Of a stretch of DNA of 64,000 bases, positions 8,251 to 17,339 are shown piece after piece. This DNA is from Leptotrichia sp. HSP-342 (GTDB lineage: Bacteria; Fusobacteriota; Fusobacteriia; Fusobacteriales; Leptotrichiaceae): contig NZ_CP165646.1 in assembly GCF_041199995.1 (NCBI RefSeq), forward strand, positions 806,001 through 870,000. The letters are read 5' to 3'. Each line of letters begins with the position of its first letter. The stretch's first letter is position 1. The notes under the pieces were generated by a model. It searched no databases, had not been told where the DNA came from, and saw nothing but the letters and a program-made list of their open reading frames with translations. Both the position numbers and the translations under genes were made by a program.

Positions 8251-9594
8251 ATGTTAGAAATTATTAAAAATTTTAATGAATTTTTTTGGGGAGTTATTTT
8301 AATTGTTTTGTTAGTTGGAACGGGAGTATTTTATACATTTCGGCTAAAATTTATTCAAGTTAGGGAGTTTAAAAGCGGTTTGAAACACTTGACGAGCGGA
8401 TTTGATTTAAGCGGAGAAAAGGCGGATAATAATGGAATGTCGTCGTTTCAGGCTTTAGCAACAGCTATTGCAGCGCAAGTTGGAACAGGAAATCTCGCAG
8501 GAGCGGCAACAGCGATTGTATCAGGAGGACCAGGGGCAATATTCTGGATGTGGGTAAGTGCATTTTTTGGAATGGCAACTATCTATTCAGAAGCAGTATT
8601 AAGTCAGATTTTTAAACAGAAAAAAGATGGAGAAATGACAGGAGGCCCAGCCTACTACATTGAAACATTATTTAAAGGAGGAAAAGCGGCCAAATTTCTG
8701 GCAGGATTCTTTGCGGTTTCATGTGTACTGTCTTTAGGATTCATGGGAAATGCGGTTCAGGCAAATTCAGTAGGAGATGCTTTTCATAACGCTTTTCATG
8801 TTCCGACTGTTATAACAGGTATATTTTTGGCAATTTTATCCGGATTTATATTTTTTGGAGGAGTGAAGAGGATTGCTTCGGTTACTGAGAAAATAGTACC
8901 TATTATGGCGGTTTTATACGTTGTTATATGTGTGCTTATTATTGGGCTAAATATTGGAAATGCAGGCTTGGCATTTAAGGCAATTTTTGTAAATGCTTTT
9001 TCTACAAAGGCTGTTTTAGGTGGATTTTTAGGAATGGGAATAAAAAAAGCAATAAGATTTGGGGTAGCAAGGGGGCTGTTTTCAAATGAGGCTGGAATGG
9101 GTTCAACTCCACATGCTCACGCAATTGCAAAGGTTAAAAATCCTGAAGATCAAGGGCACGTTGCAATTGTTACAGTTTTTATTGACACTTTTGTAATTTT
9201 GACATTGTCAGCATTAGTAATTTTGATTGCAGACGGAAAAGCAGATGGAACTGGGATTTCATTGACACAGCACGCATTTCACGCAGTATTGGGGCATTTT
9301 GGAGTAATATTTGTTGCTATTGCGTTATTCTTTTTTGCGTTTTCTACTATAATTGGATGGTATTTCTTTGGGGAAGCTAATGTGAAATATCTGTTTGGTA
9401 AAAAAGCGCTTAATATTTATAGAATTTTAGTAATGATTTGCATAATTGCCGGTTCACTTCAAAAAGTTGATTTAGTGTGGGAACTGGCTGATATGTTTAA
9501 TGGACTTATGGTAATTCCGAATTTGATAGCATTGATTGGACTGCGTAATCTGGTAGTAGAAGTCACGAAGAAAGATCCGCTATTAATAGATTAG
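8251..9594 (+). CDS. Sodium:alanine/glycine symporter (AGCS family)
   Basis: This 447-residue inner-membrane protein has about ten hydrophobic segments. It carries AGCS signatures: AAQVGTGNLAGAATAIVSGG, PGAIFWMWVSAFFGM and TGGPAYYIE near the N-terminus, and FSNEAGMGSTPHAHA mid-protein. It should import glycine or alanine with sodium. The glycine riboswitch upstream suggests glycine as the physiological substrate. The start follows CGAAGGAGAAGG. It is a single-gene transcript ending at a bidirectional terminator. Confidence 0.93.
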   Translation: MLEIIKNFNEFFWGVILIVLLVGTGVFYTFRLKFIQVREFKSGLKHLTSGFDLSGEKADNNGMSSFQALATAIAAQVGTGNLAGAATAIVSGGPGAIFWMWVSAFFGMATIYSEAVLSQIFKQKKDGEMTGGPAYYIETLFKGGKAAKFLAGFFAVSCVLSLGFMGNAVQANSVGDAFHNAFHVPTVITGIFLAILSGFIFFGGVKRIASVTEKIVPIMAVLYVVICVLIIGLNIGNAGLAFKAIFVNAFSTKAVLGGFLGMGIKKAIRFGVARGLFSNEAGMGSTPHAHAIAKVKNPEDQGHVAIVTVFIDTFVILTLSALVILIADGKADGTGISLTQHAFHAVLGHFGVIFVAIALFFFAFSTIIGWYFFGEANVKYLFGKKALNIYRILVMICIIAGSLQKVDLVWELADMFNGLMVIPNLIALIGLRNLVVEVTKKDPLLID

Positions 9595-9603
9595 ATAGTT
9601 AAT

Positions 9604-9650
9604 AAAAATACTCAAACTGTAAAAATAAAATCTGTAGTCTGAGTATTTTT
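9604..9650. terminator. Bidirectional terminator between the symporter and the ABC gene
   Basis: AAAAATACTCA pairs with TGAGTATTTTT across a 25-base loop. The A-run on one side and T-run on the other serve both convergent genes. Confidence 0.75.
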
Positions 9651-9656
9651 TATTGT

Positions 9657-11396
9657 TTAAATCAGTTCAAATTCTGACTGTGCCTTTTCCATTTCAATGT
9701 ACATTTTGTAATACCGCCCTTTATTTTTCATAAGCTGCTCATGATTTCCGATTTCTTCGATTATTCCGTCGGACATAACGATAATTTTATCATAATCTTT
9801 TATTGTATTGAGTTTGTGGGCGATTGTAATTACAGTTTTATTTTTTGTAAGAATATTGAGAGATTTTCTTATTTCGTATTCATTATCAGCATCAAGTGAG
9901 GCTGTGGCTTCATCGACTAAAATAATTGGCGTATCCTTTAATAATGCTCTTGCAATTGAAATTCTCTGTTTTTCTCCACCAGACAAAGTAGAGCCGCCTT
10001 CTCCGATTATAGTGTCGTATCCATTTTCGCTTTCCATTATAAAATCATGACAATTGGCATTTTTAGCCGCATTTATCACTTCTTCCCTTGTAGCATTTGG
10101 TTTTCCTAGTCTTATGTTATTTTCAAAAGTGTCATTTACCAAGTAGACATCTTGAAAAATCATGCTTATATTCGTAAGCAGTTCTTCAGGATATATTTTT
10201 TGGATATTTATTCCACCAATGGTAATTTCACCGGACTGGCAGTCCCAGAATCTTGCAATAAGGCTGGTAACGGTTGTTTTTCCAGAGCCTGACGAGCCAA
10301 CTAGGGCAGTTTTTGTCCTCTGTTTTGCTTCAAAAGTGATGTTTTTTAGGACAGGAGTATCTTTTTTATAAGAAAAACTTATATTCTGGAATTTTATATC
10401 GTAATTTGGCAAAGTAACTTTTTCAAGTTCATAGGAAATTTCCTTTTCATTATCCACATTTATCAGTTTATCTGTGGCAAGTTTCAAGTATTGGATAAAA
10501 GTATATTGTGTAGAAAAGGCTTTTAGCACGTTTGAAAGTGAAAGTCCAATAATTATGTATGAAAAAAATTCCACTTTATTAATGGAAGAAGCCATAAAAA
10601 GTTGTGTAGACACAAGCAGAAGCAAGGCAAAGGAAATATCCGTAATAAGCTGAAAAATCATAACATAAGGGGCAAGAGCAATTTCAGTATTTATACTTTC
10701 CCTTTTCAAATCATTAAAACTGTCTTTTAACCTCTTAAATCGTTCCCCAGTCAGATTATATGCTTTAAAAAGTTCCATTCCAGCGATATATTCCACCATC
10801 CGTGAAACAACATTATCCATAGTATGCTTCTTTTTCAAAGCTATTTTTGCACCTTTTTTCGTTCCCAGAATGACAAATACTAATCCAGCCAGCGAGATTA
10901 TTAGTTGCAGTATGGCAAGCAGGGGAGAAATTGCAAATATAATTAACAGAAGATAAATTGTCAGTATAGATAACTTTATAATTTCTGATGTGCTGTGAGT
11001 TATAACCTGCTCAAAATCTTGTAAATCATTTGTCATAATATTAATAATATTCCCAATGTTGTGACTGTTAAAGTATCCTAGATTCAAATTTCTCAAATGA
11101 TCACCCATCCTGATTCTCAAATCCTGAATAATTTTAGCCCCCTCACTTTGAATCCCGATATATCCGATACGATTTAATACAAATCTGCAAATAATTGCAA
11201 AAATCATAATAAAAGTATAGATTATCAATTTTTTCATCATAAAATTATTATTCATCAAATCAATAATTGTAAAATAAAACATTGCATAGTTCATCATATA
11301 AAATAAGGCATCTATTGTTAGAAAAAACATTGGCTTTTTAAGATTTTTATATTTATTTCCAGCAAGAGTTTTTATATTTCTAATATCGTTAATCAT
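9657..11396 (-). CDS. ABC transporter, fused permease/ATPase subunit (heterodimer half B)
   Basis: This 579-residue half-transporter has about six transmembrane segments (residues 20-310) and a nucleotide-binding domain with Walker A GSSGSGKTTV, signature LSGGEKQR and Walker B ILVDEATASLD. It lies 12 bp downstream of a second half-transporter, so a heterodimer is likely, comparable to YbtP/YbtQ-like or other type IV ABC pairs. ATG at 11396 is preferred over GTG 11405 because AGGGGG sits at proper spacing from the ATG. The substrate cannot be read from sequence. Confidence 0.9.
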   Translation of the reverse strand: MINDIRNIKTLAGNKYKNLKKPMFFLTIDALFYMMNYAMFYFTIIDLMNNNFMMKKLIIYTFIMIFAIICRFVLNRIGYIGIQSEGAKIIQDLRIRMGDHLRNLNLGYFNSHNIGNIINIMTNDLQDFEQVITHSTSEIIKLSILTIYLLLIIFAISPLLAILQLIISLAGLVFVILGTKKGAKIALKKKHTMDNVVSRMVEYIAGMELFKAYNLTGERFKRLKDSFNDLKRESINTEIALAPYVMIFQLITDISFALLLLVSTQLFMASSINKVEFFSYIIIGLSLSNVLKAFSTQYTFIQYLKLATDKLINVDNEKEISYELEKVTLPNYDIKFQNISFSYKKDTPVLKNITFEAKQRTKTALVGSSGSGKTTVTSLIARFWDCQSGEITIGGINIQKIYPEELLTNISMIFQDVYLVNDTFENNIRLGKPNATREEVINAAKNANCHDFIMESENGYDTIIGEGGSTLSGGEKQRISIARALLKDTPIILVDEATASLDADNEYEIRKSLNILTKNKTVITIAHKLNTIKDYDKIIVMSDGIIEEIGNHEQLMKNKGRYYKMYIEMEKAQSEFELI

Positions 11397-11408
11397 TGTC
11401 TGCACCCC

Positions 11409-13145
11409 CTAAATTTCCTTATTTTCCATTAAATCATTATCGGTATATAAATTCCACAAATGCCAGTATTCTGACTTGTTTTGCAGAAGCTCCTTGTGAG
11501 TACCTTGCTCGGTAATACGTCCTTTATTCATTACAACGATATTATCGGCATTTTTTATTGTGTAAAGCCTGTGAGCAATTATAATGGCAGTTTTCCCTTT
11601 TAGTAAAGTACGTAAAGCCTCCTGAATTTTGGCTTCGTTTTCAATGTCGGAGTAGGAAGTAACTTCGTCTAGCACAATAATTGGGGCATTTTTTAAAATG
11701 GCACGAGCTATTGAAATTCTCTGTTTTTCTCCACCACTTAATTTAATTCCGCCTTCACCAATCACAGTTTCATATTTTTGAGGCAAAGACATTATAAAAT
11801 CGTGAATTTGTGCCTTTTTTGCAGCATTTTCCACTTCTTCCAGCGAATAGTCCTTTCCCATTCTTATATTCTCAAAAATAGTATCGTGAAGCATAAACGT
11901 ATCCTGAAAAACAAACGAAACATTGTCAGCCAATCCTGTGTAAGTAAAATCCTTAATATCAGTTCCATCAATTGTTATTTTTCCGCTATTTATATCCCAG
12001 AATCTTCCAAGTAGAAGTCCTATCGTTGTTTTTCCTGAGCCAGAAGGCCCTACAAGTGCGGTTGAAGTTCCAGCCTTTATTTCCAAGGAAAAATCATTTA
12101 TAACATTTTTATTTTTATATGCGAAATTTACATTTTTATATTTTATATAACCTGAAAAATTAGAAGGAAAATTTACACTTCCAGATTTTTGCTCCTGTTC
12201 CCCATTGATTTCCATAATTTTCCCTAATCCTTTAGTTAATGCGGAAAGATGGTGTGCCAAGTCAAATAATGACTTTAATGAGCTTAAAAAAATTGTACTC
12301 ATTAAAATAAATAAAATGTACGCAGATACTGAAATTTGATTATAAAACAGCATAAGTCCGCCAACAGGAATAATGAAAAGCAACCCCGAATCAGTCAGAC
12401 AGAGAAAAATCGAGTAAAACGGTACACTTAGTTCTGTAAGCTCAATCCAGTAATCCGCATATTCCTGAGTAATATCCCGATAATCCTTGAAGGATTTAGC
12501 AGTAAGATTAAACGCTTTCATAACATTCATTGCATTTATGTATTCCATAATAGTAGCGTTTAAGTTTGCAAGAAGAGTATAATAATGTTCTACACGACTT
12601 CCATAACTTTGAAACATTTTCCCTTGTGCCATTATGCTCAAAATAATTGGAATAAATAAAACAAGTGTCAATTTCCAGTTAAAGTAAATCATAATCCCCA
12701 AAAATATTATCGGAGTTACAAGTGCCGATGACAAATCTGGAATCTGATGTGCAATAAAAAGTTCCAATTTTTCTATATCCTCATTAATAATCTTTTTTAG
12801 TTTTCCAGACATATTTTTCTTAAAAAATCCCATATTCAGCTTTGACAAATGCTCAATCAAATCAATTCGAATTTCGTACAAAATCGAAAAAGCTGCAATA
12901 TGTGAAAAAACACCTGATAAAATTTGCATAATTATTTTTACAATTATAAAAAATATCGCAATAAATACACAGAACTTTATTTTCAAATAATCAATATTTG
13001 TTTTAAAAAGTTCTAGAACAATCTGATACACAAGAAGATAAGGCACAGCAGACAATATTGTACCGATTATACTGAATATTGCTGAAAAAATCAGCTTTAT
13101 CCTATGTTTACCAGATAGACTTAGCAAGTATTTCAATTCTTTCAT
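11409..13145 (-). CDS. ABC transporter, fused permease/ATPase subunit (heterodimer half A)
   Basis: This 578-residue protein has an N-terminal six-helix membrane domain and a C-terminal ATPase with GPSGSGKTTIG, LSGGEKQR and VLDEVTS. The D-loop reads SYSD where SALD is usual, so the two half-sites of the dimer may differ. The ATG at 13145 has GGAGGAG five bases upstream; the in-frame ATG at 13163 does not. It is the first gene of the transporter pair, downstream of a methyltransferase on the same strand. Confidence 0.9.
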   Translation of the reverse strand: MKELKYLLSLSGKHRIKLIFSAIFSIIGTILSAVPYLLVYQIVLELFKTNIDYLKIKFCVFIAIFFIIVKIIMQILSGVFSHIAAFSILYEIRIDLIEHLSKLNMGFFKKNMSGKLKKIINEDIEKLELFIAHQIPDLSSALVTPIIFLGIMIYFNWKLTLVLFIPIILSIMAQGKMFQSYGSRVEHYYTLLANLNATIMEYINAMNVMKAFNLTAKSFKDYRDITQEYADYWIELTELSVPFYSIFLCLTDSGLLFIIPVGGLMLFYNQISVSAYILFILMSTIFLSSLKSLFDLAHHLSALTKGLGKIMEINGEQEQKSGSVNFPSNFSGYIKYKNVNFAYKNKNVINDFSLEIKAGTSTALVGPSGSGKTTIGLLLGRFWDINSGKITIDGTDIKDFTYTGLADNVSFVFQDTFMLHDTIFENIRMGKDYSLEEVENAAKKAQIHDFIMSLPQKYETVIGEGGIKLSGGEKQRISIARAILKNAPIIVLDEVTSYSDIENEAKIQEALRTLLKGKTAIIIAHRLYTIKNADNIVVMNKGRITEQGTHKELLQNKSEYWHLWNLYTDNDLMENKEI

Positions 13146-13231
13146 AATAACTCCTCCATTCATTTGTTTATAAAGGACTTTCTTTTAACAGAATTTTACT
13201 TGAAAATCATTTTAGTTGAATTAATAAATTT

Positions 13232-13265
13232 AGAAATGTCGTGATTTTTGGAATAAAAACGATAG
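13232..13265 (+). repeat. Dispersed intergenic motif, copy 1 (TGTCGTGATTTTTGGAA)
   Basis: The string TGTCGTGATTTTTGGAA, followed by AAAAACGA, is nearly repeated at 41083-41120 in another intergenic region. The GTCG/CGA(C/T) ends can pair. Function is unknown. Confidence 0.4.
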
Positions 13266-13378
13266 TTTCCTCTTTTTTTCTAATTAAGAGAAAAAACTAA
13301 AAAATATAATAAAAATTTTTATTAACAAAGAATTACTAAATTTAAATGAAAACCATAATCTAAAGACTGAAAAAAAAA

Positions 13379-14176
13379 TTAAAATTTTTCAAAAGTATAG
13401 ATTCCTAGTCTGTTATTAACAATATAGAAGAACGGAATAAATAATTTTTTCCATCCAGGAAGATGTAATTTCATTTCATCAGTAAAATTAATAAGTCCAG
13501 TTTGCTTTAATTTTGGATTTAATTTTACAACTTCACTTCCATCCTTTACTCCCCATTTAAAAGTTGCGTTCATATTTTTTAGTACATCGTGATGTTTTGT
13601 CGCTTTTACTGTTCCTTTGTAAAGCAAGTCAAACTGAGCTTCAAAAGAATCAAAACTGTCAGTCAGCATTTCCAAAAACTCTTTAATCTGTTTTTCCTCA
13701 AAATACATGAGAACACCTTCTGAAATAATAAGAAGATTTTTACCATTTAATTCAATTTCCTTAGTCCAACTAGAATCAAATGCCGATTTTGGAATGTCAG
13801 TAACCCTTTCGCTAGGCTCAAAGAATAATTTTCTTTCTTCAATAACTTCAGGCAAGTCAAGGTTATACCATCGTATTTTTCCGTTGTCAATTCTTAAAAA
13901 TCGTGTATCAAGACCGCTTCCTATGGATACAATTACACAATCTGGATACTTTTCCATAAATTTTTTTACTTGATTGTCCATGACTTTTGCACGTGACAGA
14001 ATTCCATAGTATGAAGCCCAGGCCTTTTCAAATTTTGAAAAATTATAATCCAGCTGCGAAAAAATCTCGAAAGATTTTTTGTCATTTAAAATTGGATTTT
14101 TGCTTTTAGCATCTTTTGCACGTGTATATAACGTAACAAGCATAGTTTCTGAAACATTGTCAAGTTTTATTCCCAT
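13379..14176 (-). CDS. Class I SAM-dependent methyltransferase, LCMT/TcmP-like
   Basis: At 265 residues, it has motif I IVSIGSGLDTRF and the following acidic strand WYNLDLPEV typical of the leucine carboxyl methyltransferase/TcmP O-methyltransferase family, plus ISEGVLMYF. In bacteria these proteins methylate small molecules, often in natural-product settings; the substrate here is unknown. AAGGAGGAA precedes the ATG. It heads a minus-strand set with two ABC half-transporters 230 bp downstream, suggesting a common theme of making or moving a small molecule. Confidence 0.8.
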   Translation of the reverse strand: MGIKLDNVSETMLVTLYTRAKDAKSKNPILNDKKSFEIFSQLDYNFSKFEKAWASYYGILSRAKVMDNQVKKFMEKYPDCVIVSIGSGLDTRFLRIDNGKIRWYNLDLPEVIEERKLFFEPSERVTDIPKSAFDSSWTKEIELNGKNLLIISEGVLMYFEEKQIKEFLEMLTDSFDSFEAQFDLLYKGTVKATKHHDVLKNMNATFKWGVKDGSEVVKLNPKLKQTGLINFTDEMKLHLPGWKKLFIPFFYIVNNRLGIYTFEKF

Positions 14177-14202
14177 AACATGTTCCTCCTTATCATAAAA
14201 AT

Positions 14203-14215
14203 TTTGATTATCAAA
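14203..14215. promoter_or_regulatory. Palindromic operator candidate
   Basis: The perfect 13-bp palindrome TTTGATTATCAAA lies just downstream of the predicted start of the methyltransferase transcript. Position and symmetry fit a repressor site; the TGATTATCA core resembles half of Fur-type boxes, but no regulator is identified. Confidence 0.4.
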
Positions 14216-14227
14216 CTATCTAATAGA

Positions 14228-14255
14228 ATTATACCCGCATTTATTCAAAATGCAA
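14228..14255 (-). promoter_or_regulatory. Promoter of the methyltransferase gene
   Basis: On the minus strand, TTGCAT (14255-14250), 16 bases, then TATAAT (14233-14228). The start would fall near 14221. Confidence 0.7.
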
Positions 14256-14363
14256 GTTTTATTTAAAAAATAAAAATAGCTATTAAACTGTTAAAATCAT
14301 ATAAATTTGGTATTTGAGACCAATAATTATAATCGTAAGCCTATTTATATAAAGGAAAATTGA

Positions 14364-14392
14364 TTGAAAAATAGCCTGAATTATGTTAAAAT
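14364..14392 (+). promoter_or_regulatory. Promoter of the acyltransferase gene
   Basis: TTGAAA (14364-14369), a 17-base spacer and TAAAAT (14387-14392), with extended -10 TG at 14384-14385. Confidence 0.65.
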
Positions 14393-14439
14393 TAGTTGTA
14401 TTTTTATTGAGGGAAATTGATAAATTTGGAGATTTATAA

Positions 14440-15567
14440 ATGGTTAAAAGTAAAGACAGATTCTTTAATTTTGATATTTTAAAATGCATTGCAATTAGTA
14501 TGGTTTTATTTATTCATATCGTTGCAAGCGAGTTATATAATTATGGTAAAATATCTGGAAACAGATGGATGATGGCAAATATTGCAGATTCACTTAGCAG
14601 AATGTGCGTGCCGATATTTATTATGGTTAGTGGATTTTTTCTGTTGAGAAAAGATGAGGATGTGAAAATATTTTTTAAAAAAAGATTTGCAAAAATCCTG
14701 CCTAAGTTTTTTGTATATTCTGTTATTTTTTTTATATTTACAATAATTTTTAAAGATGTTAAAGATAATGAATTATTTTCAGTTTTTTTTAGAAAATCAA
14801 CTTATAAGACTATAATTTCGATTTTTTTCCAGAAAGAAAGTTATAATAATTTTTTTTCAAACTTTTTTCAAGGGAAAATTTATTATCATTTGTGGTATAT
14901 TTATATGATATTGTCGCTTTATTTGATAACTCCATTTTTACGAAAAGTTGTAGCAAAAGTTGATAAAAAAAATATTAATTATCTGGTTTTTGTGTGGATA
15001 ATATTTATGATTTTAGTACCATTTCTAAATGTGATTTTTAAGAAAAATATAAAAGTATATTCTCCAGCTGGGCAATATGTCGGTTACTTCTTAATTGGCT
15101 ATTTACTTGCAGAAAAGCCTTTGAATATGAAAAAATGGAAAAAATATACAGGTTTTTTAATAGCAGTGTCACTAACTGTCTTTTTAACATATATATTTAC
15201 AAAATCAAGTGGAAAATTTTTTGACTATTTTTACGATTATCACTCAGTTAGTGTATTTGTAGCCACAGTTTTTCTTTATGATTATATTGTAAATATTTTT
15301 GATGGAGAAAAAGTTTTAGGCAAAGTAAAAGGAATTATAAAGCCTGTATCAGCAAAAACTTATGATATTTATTTAATTCATCCGATTTTTTTATTTTTTT
15401 GCGAAAGAATATTAAAGTCCAGAATGAATTATTTTTTATATATAATTATTACGTTTTTAATAGTATTTTTACTATCATTTTTTACAAGTGAAATATTAGA
15501 TAGAATATATAATTTTTTAGCTGGAATGAATAAATGGAGGGAGAAATATGGCAGAAAAAAAGACTAG
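14440..15567 (+). CDS. Acyltransferase family 3 membrane protein (OafA/WecH type)
   Basis: This 375-residue protein has about ten transmembrane helices and opens with FFNFDILKCIAISMVLFIHI, the family signature including the conserved His in the first helix. Such enzymes O-acetylate cell-surface sugars or peptidoglycan using cytoplasmic acyl-CoA. A sugar transferase gene follows two genes later, which fits surface polysaccharide work. The last 20 bases overlap the next gene, implying translational coupling. Confidence 0.85.
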   Translation: MVKSKDRFFNFDILKCIAISMVLFIHIVASELYNYGKISGNRWMMANIADSLSRMCVPIFIMVSGFFLLRKDEDVKIFFKKRFAKILPKFFVYSVIFFIFTIIFKDVKDNELFSVFFRKSTYKTIISIFFQKESYNNFFSNFFQGKIYYHLWYIYMILSLYLITPFLRKVVAKVDKKNINYLVFVWIIFMILVPFLNVIFKKNIKVYSPAGQYVGYFLIGYLLAEKPLNMKKWKKYTGFLIAVSLTVFLTYIFTKSSGKFFDYFYDYHSVSVFVATVFLYDYIVNIFDGEKVLGKVKGIIKPVSAKTYDIYLIHPIFLFFCERILKSRMNYFLYIIITFLIVFLLSFFTSEILDRIYNFLAGMNKWREKYGRKKD

Positions 15568-17203
15568 AAATAGAAAGCCTTTGCCAATAGGGGTGTCCGA
15601 TTTTAAGGAAATTATAGAAAATAATTATTATTATATTGATAAAACAAAGCTAATTGAAGATATTTTACACTACAGAGCAAAAGTAAACTTATTCACACGT
15701 CCAAGAAGATTTGGAAAAACCCTTAATATGTCAATGATTAAATATTTTTTTGATATAGAAAATAAAGAAGAAAACCGAAAATTATTTGAAGGATTAAGTA
15801 TTTCTGAAAGTGAACACATGCAGGAGCAGGGGCAATATCCTGTTATATATATAAGTTTTAGGAACATGGAAGAAGTTAGCTGGAAAAACTGTCTGAGTCA
15901 GATAAGAGATTTAATAAGAAATATTTATATAGAATTTAAGTATATAAGAAAAAAATTGGATGAATTTGATTTGATGGATTTTAACGATATTTGTTTTAAT
16001 AATGAAAATTCAAATTGGAAAGGCTCATTGAAAGCGTTGACAAAATATTTGTATGAATATTATGGGAAAAAAGCTGTTGTGTTAATAGATGAATATGATA
16101 CGCCGATAATTCAGGCTTATCAGGAGGGATATTATAAACAGGCAATTTCTTTTTTTAAGAAGTTTTATGGAGATGCAATGAAAGATAATGAATATTTACA
16201 GTTTGGAATTATGACTGGAATATTGAGAATTGCAAAAGAAGGAATTTTTTCAGGATTAAATAATTTGAAAGTAAATAATATCTTTAGTGAAAAATATTCA
16301 GAGTATTATGGACTTACTGAAAATGAAGTTGTTGAGGCTGTGAAATATTATGGGCTGGAATATGAGATGGAAGATGTAAGGGAGTGGTATGACGGTTATC
16401 AGTTTGGAGAAACTGAAATTTATAATCCTTGGTCGATTATTAACTTTTTGGATGAAAAAAAATTACATCCCTATTGGATAGGCGTTTCAGGAAACAAGAC
16501 AATATATGATTTGTTAGGAAAAACAGATAAAAAAGTAATAGAAGACCTGGAAAAACTTTTTGTGGGAAAAACAGTTTATAAGGCAATAAATGAGTATATG
16601 GAATATGTATTTAATGCAAGTGATATATGGGAATTATTTTTGTACAGCGGATATTTGACAACCGATGGTGAGAAAAAGGGTGAACTCTATCCATTAAGGC
16701 TTCCAAATAAAGAAATACAGACTTTTTTTAGAAAAATTTTTATAGATAGATTTGTTGGAAATTATACACAGTTTTCAAATATTGTAGAGAATTTAAAAAA
16801 TGGAAAAATAGAAGAGTTTGCAAAAGGGCTTCAAGACGAGATACTTTCCTCACTTAGTTATTTTGACATGGAAAAAGATGAAAAGTATTACAAAATATTT
16901 TTAATTGGAATATTTATAATACTTGCAAATGACTATATTAGACTATCAGAAAGAAAAAGTGGCTATGGAAGGGCAGATTTAGTTTTAGAACCTAAAAACA
17001 AAATAAATCCAGCGTATATATTTGAATTTAAAGCTGTAAATAATGAGAATGAGCTGGAAAATTATGCAAAAACTGGATTTGAGCAGATAAAAGAAAAAGA
17101 GTACGATGTGGAATTAAGAAATAGAGGAATAGACAAAATTGTCTGTGTCGGGCTTGCGTTTTATAGAAAAAAACTTAAAATGAAATATGAAATAATGAAG
17201 TAA
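15548..17203 (+). CDS. PF09820-type AAA-ATPase-like protein with C-terminal PD-(D/E)XK (DUF1703) domain
   Basis: At 551 residues, the N-terminus (LPIGVSDFKEIIENNYYYID) and the RPRRFGKTLNMS P-loop variant are characteristic of the PF09820 family. The body contains VVLIDEYDTPI (Walker B-like). The C-terminus has GYGRADLVLEP and YIFEFKA, the D...E-x-K core of a PD-(D/E)XK nuclease-like fold. These proteins occur in many copies in anaerobes of this kind, and their function is unknown. The start follows TGGAGGGAGAAAT and overlaps the acyltransferase end by 20 bp. Confidence 0.9.
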   Translation: MAEKKTRNRKPLPIGVSDFKEIIENNYYYIDKTKLIEDILHYRAKVNLFTRPRRFGKTLNMSMIKYFFDIENKEENRKLFEGLSISESEHMQEQGQYPVIYISFRNMEEVSWKNCLSQIRDLIRNIYIEFKYIRKKLDEFDLMDFNDICFNNENSNWKGSLKALTKYLYEYYGKKAVVLIDEYDTPIIQAYQEGYYKQAISFFKKFYGDAMKDNEYLQFGIMTGILRIAKEGIFSGLNNLKVNNIFSEKYSEYYGLTENEVVEAVKYYGLEYEMEDVREWYDGYQFGETEIYNPWSIINFLDEKKLHPYWIGVSGNKTIYDLLGKTDKKVIEDLEKLFVGKTVYKAINEYMEYVFNASDIWELFLYSGYLTTDGEKKGELYPLRLPNKEIQTFFRKIFIDRFVGNYTQFSNIVENLKNGKIEEFAKGLQDEILSSLSYFDMEKDEKYYKIFLIGIFIILANDYIRLSERKSGYGRADLVLEPKNKINPAYIFEFKAVNNENELENYAKTGFEQIKEKEYDVELRNRGIDKIVCVGLAFYRKKLKMKYEIMK

Positions 17204-17220
17204 AATTATAATTAACTATT

Positions 17221-17260
17221 ATTCAGCAAGAATAAGGCAATAGGTGTTAGGTTGCTGAAT
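17221..17260. repeat. Inverted repeat after the DUF1703 gene
   Basis: A perfect nine-pair stem ATTCAGCAA/TTGCTGAAT with a 22-base loop lies between two genes. No T-run follows, so it is not a standard terminator. Confidence 0.4.
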
Positions 17261-17339
17261 GTATATTGTAAAAATGGAATTATAAGTTATGAACATTTAA
17301 TTTTAAAGAAGAAAAATAAAAAAGGAAGTGTAATTTAGA

